Notes under the pieces: model-generated
What the model saw: the letters and a program-made list of their open reading frames with translations, nothing else
The model's database searches: none
Told to the model about the DNA's origin: nothing
DNA from: VXNE01 sp965248075
GTDB lineage: Bacteria; Pseudomonadota; Gammaproteobacteria; Pseudomonadales; Azotimanducaceae
Length of the DNA stretch: 64,000 nucleotides
Assembly: GCA_965248075.1 (NCBI GenBank)
Contig: CBDFIL010000001.1
Location: 186,001-250,000, forward strand
Reading direction: 5' to 3'
Program-made: the position numbers and the translations under genes
Part shown: one piece after another, positions 35,709-45,137 of the stretch
How the letters are laid out: each line of letters begins with the position of its first letter
Position numbering within the stretch: position 1 is the first letter of the stretch

Positions 35709-37040
35709 CTAGCCCGCCGCCAACCCGGACATCGCTCCGAACCGCCCGTCGAGCACCTCGCGCAACGGCTCTCCCGCGCCGCCCATCGCGTCCCCGGAAC
35801 GCACGTGGTAAGCGTTCGGCAGATCCGCGCCCTTGGGGGTCTGCCCCCGCGCCCGATCCGCCACCGCCTGGAACGCCAGTTGGCGAAAGCGCACGACGCC
35901 GAGGTCCGTCTGCCCGAGCAGTTCCCGCGTGCGGTCCGCGATGCGCCCCTGGCTGTCGGCGATGGCCTGATCCTGTTCCGAGATGCCGACGATGCCGGTG
36001 AAGCTCCGTTCCCGCTGCAGCGAGCGGTCCATGAGGTAGTCGTTCTCGCGGCGACGCACGGGCATGTAATGCTCGTCGACCGCCGCGAAGATGCCCGACC
36101 CGTTGGCGAGGCGGTCCACCTCCCGTTCCGTCAGCGGACGGTCCGGGTTCCAGCAGTAGCAGAAGATCCAGCAGGATTCGTCGTCCACCGGCACCCAGGT
36201 GTTGCCAAGGTTGTTGTCCTGCGGGAAGTTGCCCGGAGCCAGGGAGTGGTTGGGCATGAGGAACTGGGTCATGCGCCAGTAGCGCGCGCCGTCGTCCGCC
36301 TCGCGCGCAGCACACAGAAGCAGTCCCGCGGGGTGCTCGAGCGCCGTGAACTCCGGACGGCCGTCCTCGATCATCCAGCGGAAACGCGCCAGCGACGCCG
36401 GCTCGTTGTCTCCCGCGACGCGACGCGGAACCACTCCGACCTCGTGCAGACCGACCTTCTCTCCACCCCGCATGCCCGCGTGCAGATAAGAGAAGTGGGC
36501 CGTGTCGAGGCCGCCTTCGCACGCCTGCGCCCAGTTGCACTGCTGGAACTTCTTGGAGACGAAGCGGTGTTCCGGAGGGAGCGTCGCGAACTCGAACTGC
36601 GGCAACTCCGGCGCCTCGCCCTCGCCCATCCACGCCCAGACCACGTCGCCGAACTCACGCACCTCGAGCGCGCGGATGGCCGCCTCGGGCTTGACCCGTT
36701 CCGCGACGTCCTCCTGCAACGTCGGAATCTCCAGGCACTGTCCCCGCACGTCGAACTTCCAGCCGTGGTACGCGCAGCGCAGGCCGCATTCCTCGACGCG
36801 ACCGAAGAACAGGTTCGCGCCCCGGTGGGGGCACGCCGGTTCCACGATGCCGACGCGTCCGTAGGTGTCGCGAAAGGCCACGAAGTCCTCGCCGAGCAGC
36901 TTGATGCGCACCGGCGGGCAGTCCGGCCCGGGCAACTCGCGCGAAAGCAGCGCCGGCATCCAATAGGACCGGAAGACGTCGCCCATGGGCGTTCCCGGTC
37001 CGGTCTGCGTGAGGGTTGCGTTCTCTTGTGCCGTGAGCAT
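35709..37040 (-). CDS. Rieske ring-hydroxylating oxygenase, large subunit
   Basis: A 443-residue oxygenase of the phthalate-dioxygenase type. The [2Fe-2S] Rieske site is C70-x-H72 ... C89-xx-H92 (CPHRGANLFFG and CAYHGW). The mononuclear iron site is DTAHFSYLH (Asp179, His182, His187). The enzyme adds oxygen to an aromatic ring or demethylates an O- or N-methyl group. No reductase or ferredoxin gene is adjacent. ATG 37040 is preceded by GGAGG; the upstream extension to 37367 is not protein-like and overlaps the divergent SNF2 gene. Confidence 0.93.
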   Translation of the reverse strand: MLTAQENATLTQTGPGTPMGDVFRSYWMPALLSRELPGPDCPPVRIKLLGEDFVAFRDTYGRVGIVEPACPHRGANLFFGRVEECGLRCAYHGWKFDVRGQCLEIPTLQEDVAERVKPEAAIRALEVREFGDVVWAWMGEGEAPELPQFEFATLPPEHRFVSKKFQQCNWAQACEGGLDTAHFSYLHAGMRGGEKVGLHEVGVVPRRVAGDNEPASLARFRWMIEDGRPEFTALEHPAGLLLCAAREADDGARYWRMTQFLMPNHSLAPGNFPQDNNLGNTWVPVDDESCWIFCYCWNPDRPLTEREVDRLANGSGIFAAVDEHYMPVRRRENDYLMDRSLQRERSFTGIVGISEQDQAIADSQGRIADRTRELLGQTDLGVVRFRQLAFQAVADRARGQTPKGADLPNAYHVRSGDAMGGAGEPLREVLDGRFGAMSGLAAG

Positions 37041-37254
37041 GCGTGACCTCCATCGACCAGTCCGTGCGACCCGCCGGCAACTCCCGTTCACCCCCCGGCG
37101 CGATCGCTCCCACGGAGCGTAAGCGAGCGCCAGTCGATCGTCCACAGCGACCGACGCGCCGGCCGAAGGTCTGACAGCCGGTCCGGGGAGGACCAGCGAC
37201 CCGCTGCCGTACAATCGCACCCCGTCAGGAGCTGCCGAAGGGGAGAGACGCCGA

Positions 37255-39990
37255 ATGGCCAGGAGCACCAAGCCGGCGGGGAAGCGCCGGCCCGAAGTCC
37301 CGACGTTCCAGGGATGGCTATCCACCGACGCGGACGAGATCAGGCGGCGGCAGTGGAGAGGGCGCACGGAGATCGACTCGGTGGCCGCGCTCGACGCCGC
37401 CGGAACACCCTTCTGCGACTACCGGGTCACCTCCTCTACCGGGAGCGAGTACACGGTGGAACTGCGGTCCCTGACGGAGCGCGTCAACTCCTGCGAGTGC
37501 CGGGATTTCGGCGGTAACGGCCTCGGCACGTGCAAGCACGTCGAAGGGGTCGTGCGGCGCGCCCGCCCCCGGCGGCCGGCGTCGAGCGCCCGCATCGAGG
37601 TATATCTCGACGAGGTCGGCGAACAGGCGCCGCGCATGACCGCCCCGGATGCCATTGCGGCCGCCCATCCCACCCTGGTCCGGGAAGTGCAACGCCATTG
37701 CGCCGGCCTCCGGCGCGGCTCGCGCAAGGCGCTCGGCGCACTGCGGCGGTTGACGGACGACCACGCGGCCTGCCTGCGCGTCTCCTTCCGGCTGGACCAC
37801 TGGCTGGCCGCCCGCCAGGCCGAGCGCCGGCGCGACCGCGACCGCAAGGCTGTCGAAGCGGAACTCGAAAACGGTACCCGTTCCATCGACGACTTGCTGA
37901 AGCGTCCGCTGTTGCCGTACCAGGTCGATGGCGTACTGCACCTCGCGTTCGGCGAGCGCGGACTGCTCGCCGACGACATGGGGCTCGGCAAGACCGTGCA
38001 GGCCATCGCCGCCTGCGCGCTGCTGCGCGAGCTGCGCGGCATCGAGCGGGTGCTGGTGGTCTCGCCGGCATCGCTCAAGGCCGAGTGGGACGAACAGATT
38101 CGGATGTTCTCCCGCCTGTCCGCGACCATCGTGTACGGCAACCGCCATGCGCGCCTGCGCCTGTACGAGAAGCCCTCGTTCTTCACGCTGTGCAACTACG
38201 AACAGATACGCATGGACGGCGACGCACTGAACGCGGTACTGCGTCCGGACGTGGTGATCCTGGACGAGGCGCAGCGCATCAAGAACCTGCACACCAAAAC
38301 CGCCGCGGCGATCAAGAAGCTCAAGAGCCGCTACGCGTTCGTGTTGACCGGCACACCCCTCGAGAACCGGATCGACGAGCTCTACTCCATCCTGCAGTTC
38401 GTGCACCCGGAACTGCTCGGGCCGCTGTTCCGTTTCAACCGGGAGTACTACGAACTCGACGACCGGGGCCGCCCTGTCGGCTACCGGAATCTCGACAGAC
38501 TGGCCGCGCGCATCGCGCCGGTGATGCTGCGGCGGCGCAAGGACGACGTGGAGCGCGAATTGCCGGGCCGCACTACCAAGACCTTCTTCGTAGCCATGAC
38601 CGAGGAGCAGCGGCGCTTCTATCAGGACTACGAACAGTTGGCCGCCCGGCTTGCCGCCATGGCCCAGCACCGGCCCCTGACCAAGGAAGAGTTCGAGAAG
38701 CTCCAGCGCTATCTGGCCTGCATGCGCATGATCTGCGACACCCCGTACATCCTGGAGGACAAGCCCCACGCCTGTCCCAAGATGGACGAGTTCGAGCGCC
38801 TGGTCCCCGATCTCCTCGACGATCCGGACCGCAAGATCATCGTCTTTTCCGAGTGGGTGCGGATGCTCTCGCTCGTGCGCGAATTCGCGGGCCGCGCCGG
38901 ACTGGAGTTCGCGTGGCACACGGGCGACGTTCCGCAGCACCGCCGCCGCGCCGAGATTCGCCGGTTCCGCGAGGACCCGGATTGCCGGCTTTTCCTGTCG
39001 TCGGAATCCGGCGGCGTCGGACTCAACCTGCAGGCTGCAGACACCGTTATCAACCTGGACTTGCCCTGGAATCCCGCCCGCCTGGAACAACGGGTCGCCC
39101 GGGCGTGGCGCAAATTGCAGACGCGGTCCGTCACGGTAATCAACCTGGTCACCGAAGACACGATCGAGCATCGCATGCTGGCGCTGCTCGACCAGAAGCG
39201 CGCCCTCTCCGACAAAGTGCTCGACGGGCGCGGGGACGCGGCCGACATCAAGATGCCCAACTCCCGCGCCGCCTTTCTGGAACGTCTCGACAGCGTGCTG
39301 CACGACCGGACGAGGGTGATCGAGGAGGAACCCGCGGCCATCGACCTGCTGCGGGAGGAACTGGTGGCCGAACACGGACCGGCCTTGCACCACATTTTCA
39401 CGCGGGAGGGACACGACGGCGTGCTCGTGGTCATGGTCCTGCCGCCAGAGCGGGCCGCCGAGGAGGAACGCCGGCTCGCAGAGGCATCGGGCCTGCAGGT
39501 GAGCGTGGTCGACCCAGCCGCCTACGAGGCCATGCTGCGTCTGGCCCGGACCGGTCTGGTTTCCTTCCCGGCGGAAGGGCTGCGGGATGTCTATCCCACG
39601 CCCGATGCGGACGACGAAGCCACCAACCATCGCACGCGGCGTGCCGAAGCGCTCGCCGAGCGGGCGCGGCGCAAGTTCCAGGCGGCGACGCTGCTCGAAG
39701 GCGGCGGCTTCCCCGAGGAGGCCATGGCACCGGCCGTCGCGGCCGCCTGTCTGGCCGTGGACGCCATCGCGGCGCTACGCGGCGACGACGAGCCCGGAGA
39801 CGCCGAGTCCGCCCTCGCGTTCGTGACGGGTGCCGACTTCGTCGAGGATGCGGACCCGCCGCCCCACGGGCTGGTCGGCATCCTGTCGGACGACCGGGGA
39901 GACGAAGGAATCGCTCCGGTGGGAGAGCTGCTCGGCTGGATCGCGAGGGCCATCGAGACCGCCGCAGCCCGCCCGGTGACCGCCGCATGA
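37255..39990 (+). CDS. SWIM-zinc-finger SNF2 helicase
   Basis: A 911-residue protein. The N-terminus has a SWIM zinc-binding site CECRDFGGNGLGTCKH (about 81-96), the SNF2 ATPase starts near residue 215 with Walker A DDMGLGKT at about 240-247 and DEAQRIKN near 335, and the helicase C domain runs to about residue 650 (FSEWVRM, SESGGVGLNLQAAD, QRVARAWRKLQ). The last 250 residues are helical, with a stretch (ARRKFQAATLLEGGGFPEEA) that looks HEPN-like but lacks a clear RxxxxH motif. It should remodel protein-DNA complexes; proteins of this shape appear in both repair and defence contexts. GGGGAGAG precedes the ATG. Confidence 0.9.
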   Translation: MARSTKPAGKRRPEVPTFQGWLSTDADEIRRRQWRGRTEIDSVAALDAAGTPFCDYRVTSSTGSEYTVELRSLTERVNSCECRDFGGNGLGTCKHVEGVVRRARPRRPASSARIEVYLDEVGEQAPRMTAPDAIAAAHPTLVREVQRHCAGLRRGSRKALGALRRLTDDHAACLRVSFRLDHWLAARQAERRRDRDRKAVEAELENGTRSIDDLLKRPLLPYQVDGVLHLAFGERGLLADDMGLGKTVQAIAACALLRELRGIERVLVVSPASLKAEWDEQIRMFSRLSATIVYGNRHARLRLYEKPSFFTLCNYEQIRMDGDALNAVLRPDVVILDEAQRIKNLHTKTAAAIKKLKSRYAFVLTGTPLENRIDELYSILQFVHPELLGPLFRFNREYYELDDRGRPVGYRNLDRLAARIAPVMLRRRKDDVERELPGRTTKTFFVAMTEEQRRFYQDYEQLAARLAAMAQHRPLTKEEFEKLQRYLACMRMICDTPYILEDKPHACPKMDEFERLVPDLLDDPDRKIIVFSEWVRMLSLVREFAGRAGLEFAWHTGDVPQHRRRAEIRRFREDPDCRLFLSSESGGVGLNLQAADTVINLDLPWNPARLEQRVARAWRKLQTRSVTVINLVTEDTIEHRMLALLDQKRALSDKVLDGRGDAADIKMPNSRAAFLERLDSVLHDRTRVIEEEPAAIDLLREELVAEHGPALHHIFTREGHDGVLVVMVLPPERAAEEERRLAEASGLQVSVVDPAAYEAMLRLARTGLVSFPAEGLRDVYPTPDADDEATNHRTRRAEALAERARRKFQAATLLEGGGFPEEAMAPAVAAACLAVDAIAALRGDDEPGDAESALAFVTGADFVEDADPPPHGLVGILSDDRGDEGIAPVGELLGWIARAIETAAARPVTAA

Positions 39991-40070
39991 GACCGGACAC
40001 AGCGGTAAGGAGGTAGCCGTCCGGGATGGCGAAGCCCGACTGCAACTTCCGCCGTTCGGCGAACCCGGGC

Positions 40071-41879
40071 TTACGGGCACCCACCGCCCCCCAATGCGTC
40101 GTACTCCGCCGGCACGAAGTCCTCGAAGCGGAATGTCTGCCGGTACAGCGCGCAGTGCGCATCAAGTTCCTCGAAGCTCGTGTCCGCGAGCAGCCGGGCG
40201 CGCAGGTCGGCCATGGTTAGACGGATGGGCGACATCCGGATGCCGCCGTCGCTCGCGGCATCGAGCAGCAGCACACGCCGGTCGGCGGGGCCGTTCTCCC
40301 AAGGGCTCCACTCCACGTGATCGCCGTCGCGTCCCCGCCCCGGACTGCCGGTCCACGCGAACTCCGCCCAGTACGACATCATCGACCGCGACAGGGCGTC
40401 GCGCTCGGGCACGTCCTCGTCCTCCACGAAGGACAGCCGGTCGAGGAAGTCCAGGTTGCCGAACACGAAGGGAATCTCCAGCGCATGGGCGGCCCCGACC
40501 AGGCGCCCCAGGTCGAGGGTGCCGACGGTACGCATCGCATCCCAGTCGAACCGGTAGGCGAACACGGTCGGCCCCTGCGAAGCGCGCAACGGAGCGGCCA
40601 GACTGTCGACGCCGCGCACCTTCCAGGCGTCGCTGCCGTATCCCGTGTTCCGGTCGTGACGCTCCGGATTCCGAATGCGGTAGGGAATCACCCCGAACAG
40701 GCGCTCGGTTGCCTGCCCGGACAATGACGCGAAGAGCTTCATCTCGTCGCGGTTCGTGCCGAGTATCACGGGCGTGACGTTGTAGCGGTCCGGATCGGCA
40801 AAGAGGTCCGCCGTCTGCAGGTCGGAAGGCAGCACGTGGCCATCGCCGAACAGGTACGGGGTGCCGCCGAGTCCGGCACCGGCCTGCGCCTCCAGGACTT
40901 CCGCCCCGGTTTTCGCGCGCAGGTACGTTGCGAGTTCCGCGTCGCTCATCGCCGCCTGCCTGGACCTGGCGACGTCGGGGTCCAGGCTTGGATCGTCCGC
41001 CATCAGCAGGTTGTCGACGAGTTCGCGGGAGCTGAGCTGGTTGTCTTCTGCATACTCCTCCGCCTGCGCCACCGGAACGAGCCGCAGCCCCCCGCTCTGC
41101 ACGATCGCCTTGTGGTAGAGCCCCGCCGCCAGCGGCGAGACCATCATCGCCAGGACGTCGAAGCCGCCAGCGGATTCGCCGAAGATCGTGACGTTGTCCG
41201 GATCGCCGCCAAACGTCTCGACGTTCGACTGGACCCAGTGCAGGGCGTGGATGATGTCGAGGACGCCGTAGTTGCCGGAGTCGTCCGCCGGATCCTCGCC
41301 GCCACGCAGCGCCGGATGCCGCAGCCAGCCGAGCGGGCCGAGCCGGTAGTTGAAGGACACCACCACGACATCGTGCGTGCCCGCGAGATTGGCCCCGTTG
41401 TAGAGCGGCGAGCCACCCTCGCCAATGTGGTTGCCGCCGCCGTGGATCCAGAACATCACCGGGACCCGGCGGTCCGAGTCGGCGACTGCCGCCGGGGACC
41501 AGACGTTCAGGTACAGGCAGTCCTCGTCGCCGGCGACCCCGCCACCGGCCAGGAACTGCCTCTGTGGACACTGCGGTCCCCGCACCAGGGTGTCCCGCAC
41601 GTCCGTCCAGGCGTCCGGCGGTTGCGGAGCCAGCCAGCGCAACGGACCCACCGGGGGCGCGGCAAAGGGAATGCCGAGCCACGCGTACGTGTCGGCACGG
41701 TCCACGTAGCCCACGATGTCGCCCCCTTGAACACGGCGTTGCGTCTCGGCGGCGACGACCGGCAGGGGCGGTTCCTCGAAGATGCGCGCCAGATACCACC
41801 AGGCCGTGCCCCCGGCTATGGCCGCGAGGGCGATGACCACGACCAGCACGATGAGCAGGATGCGGATGAGCTTCTTCAT
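40071..41879 (-). CDS. Membrane-anchored type B carboxylesterase
   Basis: A 602-residue carboxylesterase with an N-terminal signal anchor (MKKLIRILLIVLVVVIALAA). The family signatures are present: EDCLYLNVWSP (signature 2), the oxyanion HGGGNH, and the nucleophile Ser near residue 234 in FGESAGGFDV. The later Glu and His of the triad fall in segments that resemble the family but were not pinned down. It is predicted on the periplasmic side of the inner membrane. The site GAGGAACGCCC precedes the start. Substrate could be a long-chain or aryl ester; unknown. Confidence 0.9.
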   Translation of the reverse strand: MKKLIRILLIVLVVVIALAAIAGGTAWWYLARIFEEPPLPVVAAETQRRVQGGDIVGYVDRADTYAWLGIPFAAPPVGPLRWLAPQPPDAWTDVRDTLVRGPQCPQRQFLAGGGVAGDEDCLYLNVWSPAAVADSDRRVPVMFWIHGGGNHIGEGGSPLYNGANLAGTHDVVVVSFNYRLGPLGWLRHPALRGGEDPADDSGNYGVLDIIHALHWVQSNVETFGGDPDNVTIFGESAGGFDVLAMMVSPLAAGLYHKAIVQSGGLRLVPVAQAEEYAEDNQLSSRELVDNLLMADDPSLDPDVARSRQAAMSDAELATYLRAKTGAEVLEAQAGAGLGGTPYLFGDGHVLPSDLQTADLFADPDRYNVTPVILGTNRDEMKLFASLSGQATERLFGVIPYRIRNPERHDRNTGYGSDAWKVRGVDSLAAPLRASQGPTVFAYRFDWDAMRTVGTLDLGRLVGAAHALEIPFVFGNLDFLDRLSFVEDEDVPERDALSRSMMSYWAEFAWTGSPGRGRDGDHVEWSPWENGPADRRVLLLDAASDGGIRMSPIRLTMADLRARLLADTSFEELDAHCALYRQTFRFEDFVPAEYDALGGGGCP

Positions 41880-41945
41880 GGGCGTTCCTCGAGCGATTCG
41901 CCATTATGGACGCTGCGGTCCGCCGGACGCGACGGGCCCCGGCTG

Positions 41946-43514
41946 TCAGGCGGCCGCTACCCGCGCATGCGGCGACGCCACGAACGCGCCGCCCGACAGC
42001 GCCCCGTCCGCTCCGCGCAGGACGATCTGCGGGCAGGCGAACAGGTTGGGGCTCACGCCGTTCGGGAACACGCGCGCGGTCGCATAGCGTCCCGTGATGG
42101 CGGCGACGATATCGTGCGCCATGTGCGCCATCACGCCGACCTCCTCGTTGCCCGAGACATCGATACGGGCGCAGTGCACGGCCTCGTCGAGGTCCATGCC
42201 GTAGTCGAGGACAAAGGAGACGAGTTGGAAGACCGACGCGAGGATCTTCCGGCCCCCGGACGCGCCCAGGGCGAAAGCGGAGCCGTCGTCCCGTCGAACG
42301 ACCGTCGGCAACATGTTGCACAGGGGCCGCCGCCCGCCGGCCACCGAGTTGGGCCGACCCGGCCGCGGGTCGAACCACATCATGCCGTTGTTCATGAGAA
42401 TCCCGGTCCGCGGCAGCATGATCCGTGCACCGAACGCGGACATCACGGTCTGGGTGAGCGACACCAGGTTGCCCTCGGCGTCGGCGACGCAGAGATGGCT
42501 CGTGTGCGTCGGCACCACGCCCTCCCCACCCTCGCCGATGTGCTCGATGCGGAAGTCGTAGACCCTGCGCAGCGCCTCGATGTAGGCCACCGTCGCCTCG
42601 AGGTCTGGCGCCGCGCCGTGGAACGGGTGGTCCTCGACGAGGGAGAGGGCCTGCAGCAGGCTCGGACCCGCGGTCATGTGCCCGGGCGCCGCGACTCGCG
42701 CATCCCGGTAACGGCGTTCCAACGGCTCTGCCAGACTGGCGCTGTAGTTCTCGAGGTCCGCGAGCCCGATCCGTGAGCCGACCGCCGCGAGGTCCGCCGC
42801 GATGTCCCGCGCGAGGGCGCCCCGGTAGTAGTCCTCCGGACCCTCCGCCTGCAGCCGTCGACAGGTCGAGGCGAGGTTGCCGAGGGGAAATCTCGCGACG
42901 GAGCCGTCGGTCGGCGCCGTGCGTGGCAGCCCGTCCGGGAGATAGACCCGCCGCGTCTCCTCGAAACGCGCGAGTTGATGCGCATGGGACGCGATCCGGT
43001 GTGCCGCGTACCAGTCGAGCGGCAGGCGCTCCTCCGCGAGACGGCAGGCGGGCTCGATCGCTTCCTCCCAGGACAGCGTCCCGAAGGTCTCGAGCGCCAG
43101 CGCCACGCCCCGGACGTAGCCGGGCGTGGCGACCGCGAGCGGCCCTTCGACGTTCGCGTCGTCCACCACGGCCGGCCAGTTGAAGGTGTCCGCACCGGTC
43201 GTCCCCCGCGCAAGGGGATAGTCCTCGGGTCTCGCTTCGAGGGGCGCCCGCATACCGAACTCGACGACGCGGACGGCATCCTCCCGGGCCAGACAGACGG
43301 TCATGTAGCCGCCACCGCCGATCCCGCTCATCCACGGTTCGACGGCGCCGATCGCGAGTCCGGCGGTCAGCGCGGCGTCCACCGCGTTGCCGCCGTCGCG
43401 CAGCACCTGCGCGCCCGCTTCCGAGGCGAGGTAGTGCTGGGTGGCAACCACGCCCCGGTCGCCGCGCACGGCGGGCTTCCGGACTTGCCAGTGTTCGGTG
43501 TAGTGCTGGGTCAT
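41946..43514 (-). CDS. Gamma-glutamyltransferase family protein
   Basis: A 522-residue Ntn-hydrolase precursor. The N-terminal segment ASEAGAQVLRDGGNAVDAALTAGLAI is typical of the family, and the autoprocessing Thr is near residue 335 in PTHTSHLCVADAEGN, with the downstream GNLVSLTQTVMSAFGARIM and ASGGRKIL segments also matching. No signal peptide is visible, unlike Escherichia coli Ggt, so it is probably cytoplasmic or exported differently. The family transfers gamma-glutamyl groups or hydrolyses glutathione; many relatives act on other amides such as cephalosporins. AAAGAGA precedes the start. Confidence 0.9.
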   Translation of the reverse strand: MTQHYTEHWQVRKPAVRGDRGVVATQHYLASEAGAQVLRDGGNAVDAALTAGLAIGAVEPWMSGIGGGGYMTVCLAREDAVRVVEFGMRAPLEARPEDYPLARGTTGADTFNWPAVVDDANVEGPLAVATPGYVRGVALALETFGTLSWEEAIEPACRLAEERLPLDWYAAHRIASHAHQLARFEETRRVYLPDGLPRTAPTDGSVARFPLGNLASTCRRLQAEGPEDYYRGALARDIAADLAAVGSRIGLADLENYSASLAEPLERRYRDARVAAPGHMTAGPSLLQALSLVEDHPFHGAAPDLEATVAYIEALRRVYDFRIEHIGEGGEGVVPTHTSHLCVADAEGNLVSLTQTVMSAFGARIMLPRTGILMNNGMMWFDPRPGRPNSVAGGRRPLCNMLPTVVRRDDGSAFALGASGGRKILASVFQLVSFVLDYGMDLDEAVHCARIDVSGNEEVGVMAHMAHDIVAAITGRYATARVFPNGVSPNLFACPQIVLRGADGALSGGAFVASPHARVAAA

Positions 43515-43933
43515 GAGTCTCTTTTCGCGATCAGCATTCTGACATGTTGCAGGCCGGTCGATAGCGAGCATGGATCGCGCCGCAACCCGCAACTTGTAGA
43601 GCCGTCCGGGCGCACGGCCGCTCCCGCCCCGAGCCCCAATGTCTGAAATCCGGTCAGGCGAGGCTTTCCGACACCACATGCACTGCATGCCGACCCCTGT
43701 CGGCTCGGCGCCTCGGCCGATGCTTGTCCGCGCTCCGTCCGATTCGGAATGGTGGCCCGTCCAATTCGGATTCACTCGTCGTCTGATTCGGAATGCACCG
43801 TCCGCCGACTCCGCATTCACGTGACACTCGGGGGTCTCGGGACGGGTCCTGGCCCCGTGGTGTTCGACCAGACCACTGTGGTGCAGTGCACGGCATTCGC
43901 GCCCCGACCACCTTTCGCGTAGCGTATGCGCGG
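43515..43933. other. Gene-free intergenic stretch with short direct repeats
   Basis: About 420 bases with no convincing gene. Around 43739-43794 GATTCGGAATG occurs twice, about 40 bases apart, with a third partial copy (AATTCGGATTC) between them. They could be binding sites for a regulator of the divergent gamma-glutamyltransferase and oxidoreductase genes. Only the repeats are seen; the role is a guess. Confidence 0.5.
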
Positions 43934-44956
43934 ATGAAGCTCGCGGTTCTGGACCAGTCACCGATCGGGCGTGGCGAGGACGCCCGCACCGCGGTGGAAC
44001 ACACCATCGCGCTCGCGCAGCGCTGCGACGCTCTCGGCTATCACCGTTACTGGATCGCCGAGCACCATGCGACCGAGTCGCTCGCCAGTTCCTCGCCTGA
44101 GATCCTGATCACCCGCGTGGCCCGTGAGACCGAGCGCATCCGCATCGGCTCCGGGGGCGTGATGCTGTCGCACTACTCACCGTTCAAGGTGGCCGAGAAC
44201 TTCCGCATGCTGGAACTGATGTATCCCGGGCGGATCGATCTCGGCGTGGGGCGCGCCCCGGGCAGCGACGGCCTGACGGCGGCGGCGCTCGCCTACGGGA
44301 ATCCGCTCGGCATCGAGTATTACCCCGCCAAGGTCAAGGATCTCGTCGCATTCGTTTCCGGACAGAAGCCGCTCACCGAGGCGTTCGAGCGGCTCCGGGC
44401 GACACCGGCGGTGGCCACCACACCCGAGATCTGGATGCTCGGCTCGAGCCTCGACAGCGCCGTCTATGCCGCGAGTTTCGGCGTCGCGTTCTCGTTCGCG
44501 CACTTCATCGCACCCGGTCCGGCCGCGCCCGCCATGCAGCGCTACCGCCGCGACTTCGCGCCCGAGCACCTGGCCGCGCCGTACTCGTCCGTCGGCGTGT
44601 TCGCGATCGCCACCGAGGATCCCGAGCGCGCCGAGGTCTTCCTGCGCATCCGGGAACTGCAGCGCATCCGGCGCGACCGGGGTATACAGGGGCCGCCGCC
44701 AACGCCCGAGGAGGCAGCCGCGTACCCGTTCGAAGACGGGCATCTCGAGCGCATGCGCAGCAAGCGTTCCCGGCAGATCGTCGGGACGCCCGCGGAGGTC
44801 CGGGAACGCATCGACACCCTGGTCGAGGACACCGGTGCCGACGAAGTCGTGATCCTCACGATCACGCCGACCTTCGAGGACCGCGTACGCTCCTACGAAC
44901 TCATCGCAGAGGCCTACGCCGACGAGGCGCTCCGCGACACCAACGCCGTCGCCTGA
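43934..44956 (+). CDS. LLM-class flavin-dependent oxidoreductase
   Basis: A 340-residue luciferase-like monooxygenase beginning MKLAVLDQSPIGRG. The segments YHRYWIAEHHATESLASSSPEIL and RIRIGSGGVMLSHYSPFKVAENFRMLELMYPGRIDLGVGRAPG are typical of the MsnO8-type subgroup. It uses FMNH2 or F420-like reduced flavin to oxidise an aldehyde or other small substrate. ATG 43934 matches the family start; the ORF upstream to 43793 is not conserved-looking. Substrate unknown. Confidence 0.9.
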   Translation: MKLAVLDQSPIGRGEDARTAVEHTIALAQRCDALGYHRYWIAEHHATESLASSSPEILITRVARETERIRIGSGGVMLSHYSPFKVAENFRMLELMYPGRIDLGVGRAPGSDGLTAAALAYGNPLGIEYYPAKVKDLVAFVSGQKPLTEAFERLRATPAVATTPEIWMLGSSLDSAVYAASFGVAFSFAHFIAPGPAAPAMQRYRRDFAPEHLAAPYSSVGVFAIATEDPERAEVFLRIRELQRIRRDRGIQGPPPTPEEAAAYPFEDGHLERMRSKRSRQIVGTPAEVRERIDTLVEDTGADEVVILTITPTFEDRVRSYELIAEAYADEALRDTNAVA

Positions 44957-45137
44957 CCGGTTGTTGGAACGTCCCAAGGGGGCCGTACGCCCTCGCGACC
45001 GCGGCATTGCCCCACCTCGTCCAATGGCCTGCCGCGGCCCGCGCAAGGGAGCCGCTCCCGCGCAACGCCGAACCTGTCCCACGCGCCACCGGTTTGCTGT
45101 AGAGTCGCCGCCTTCACTGCGCAGGCGGAGTACACGC

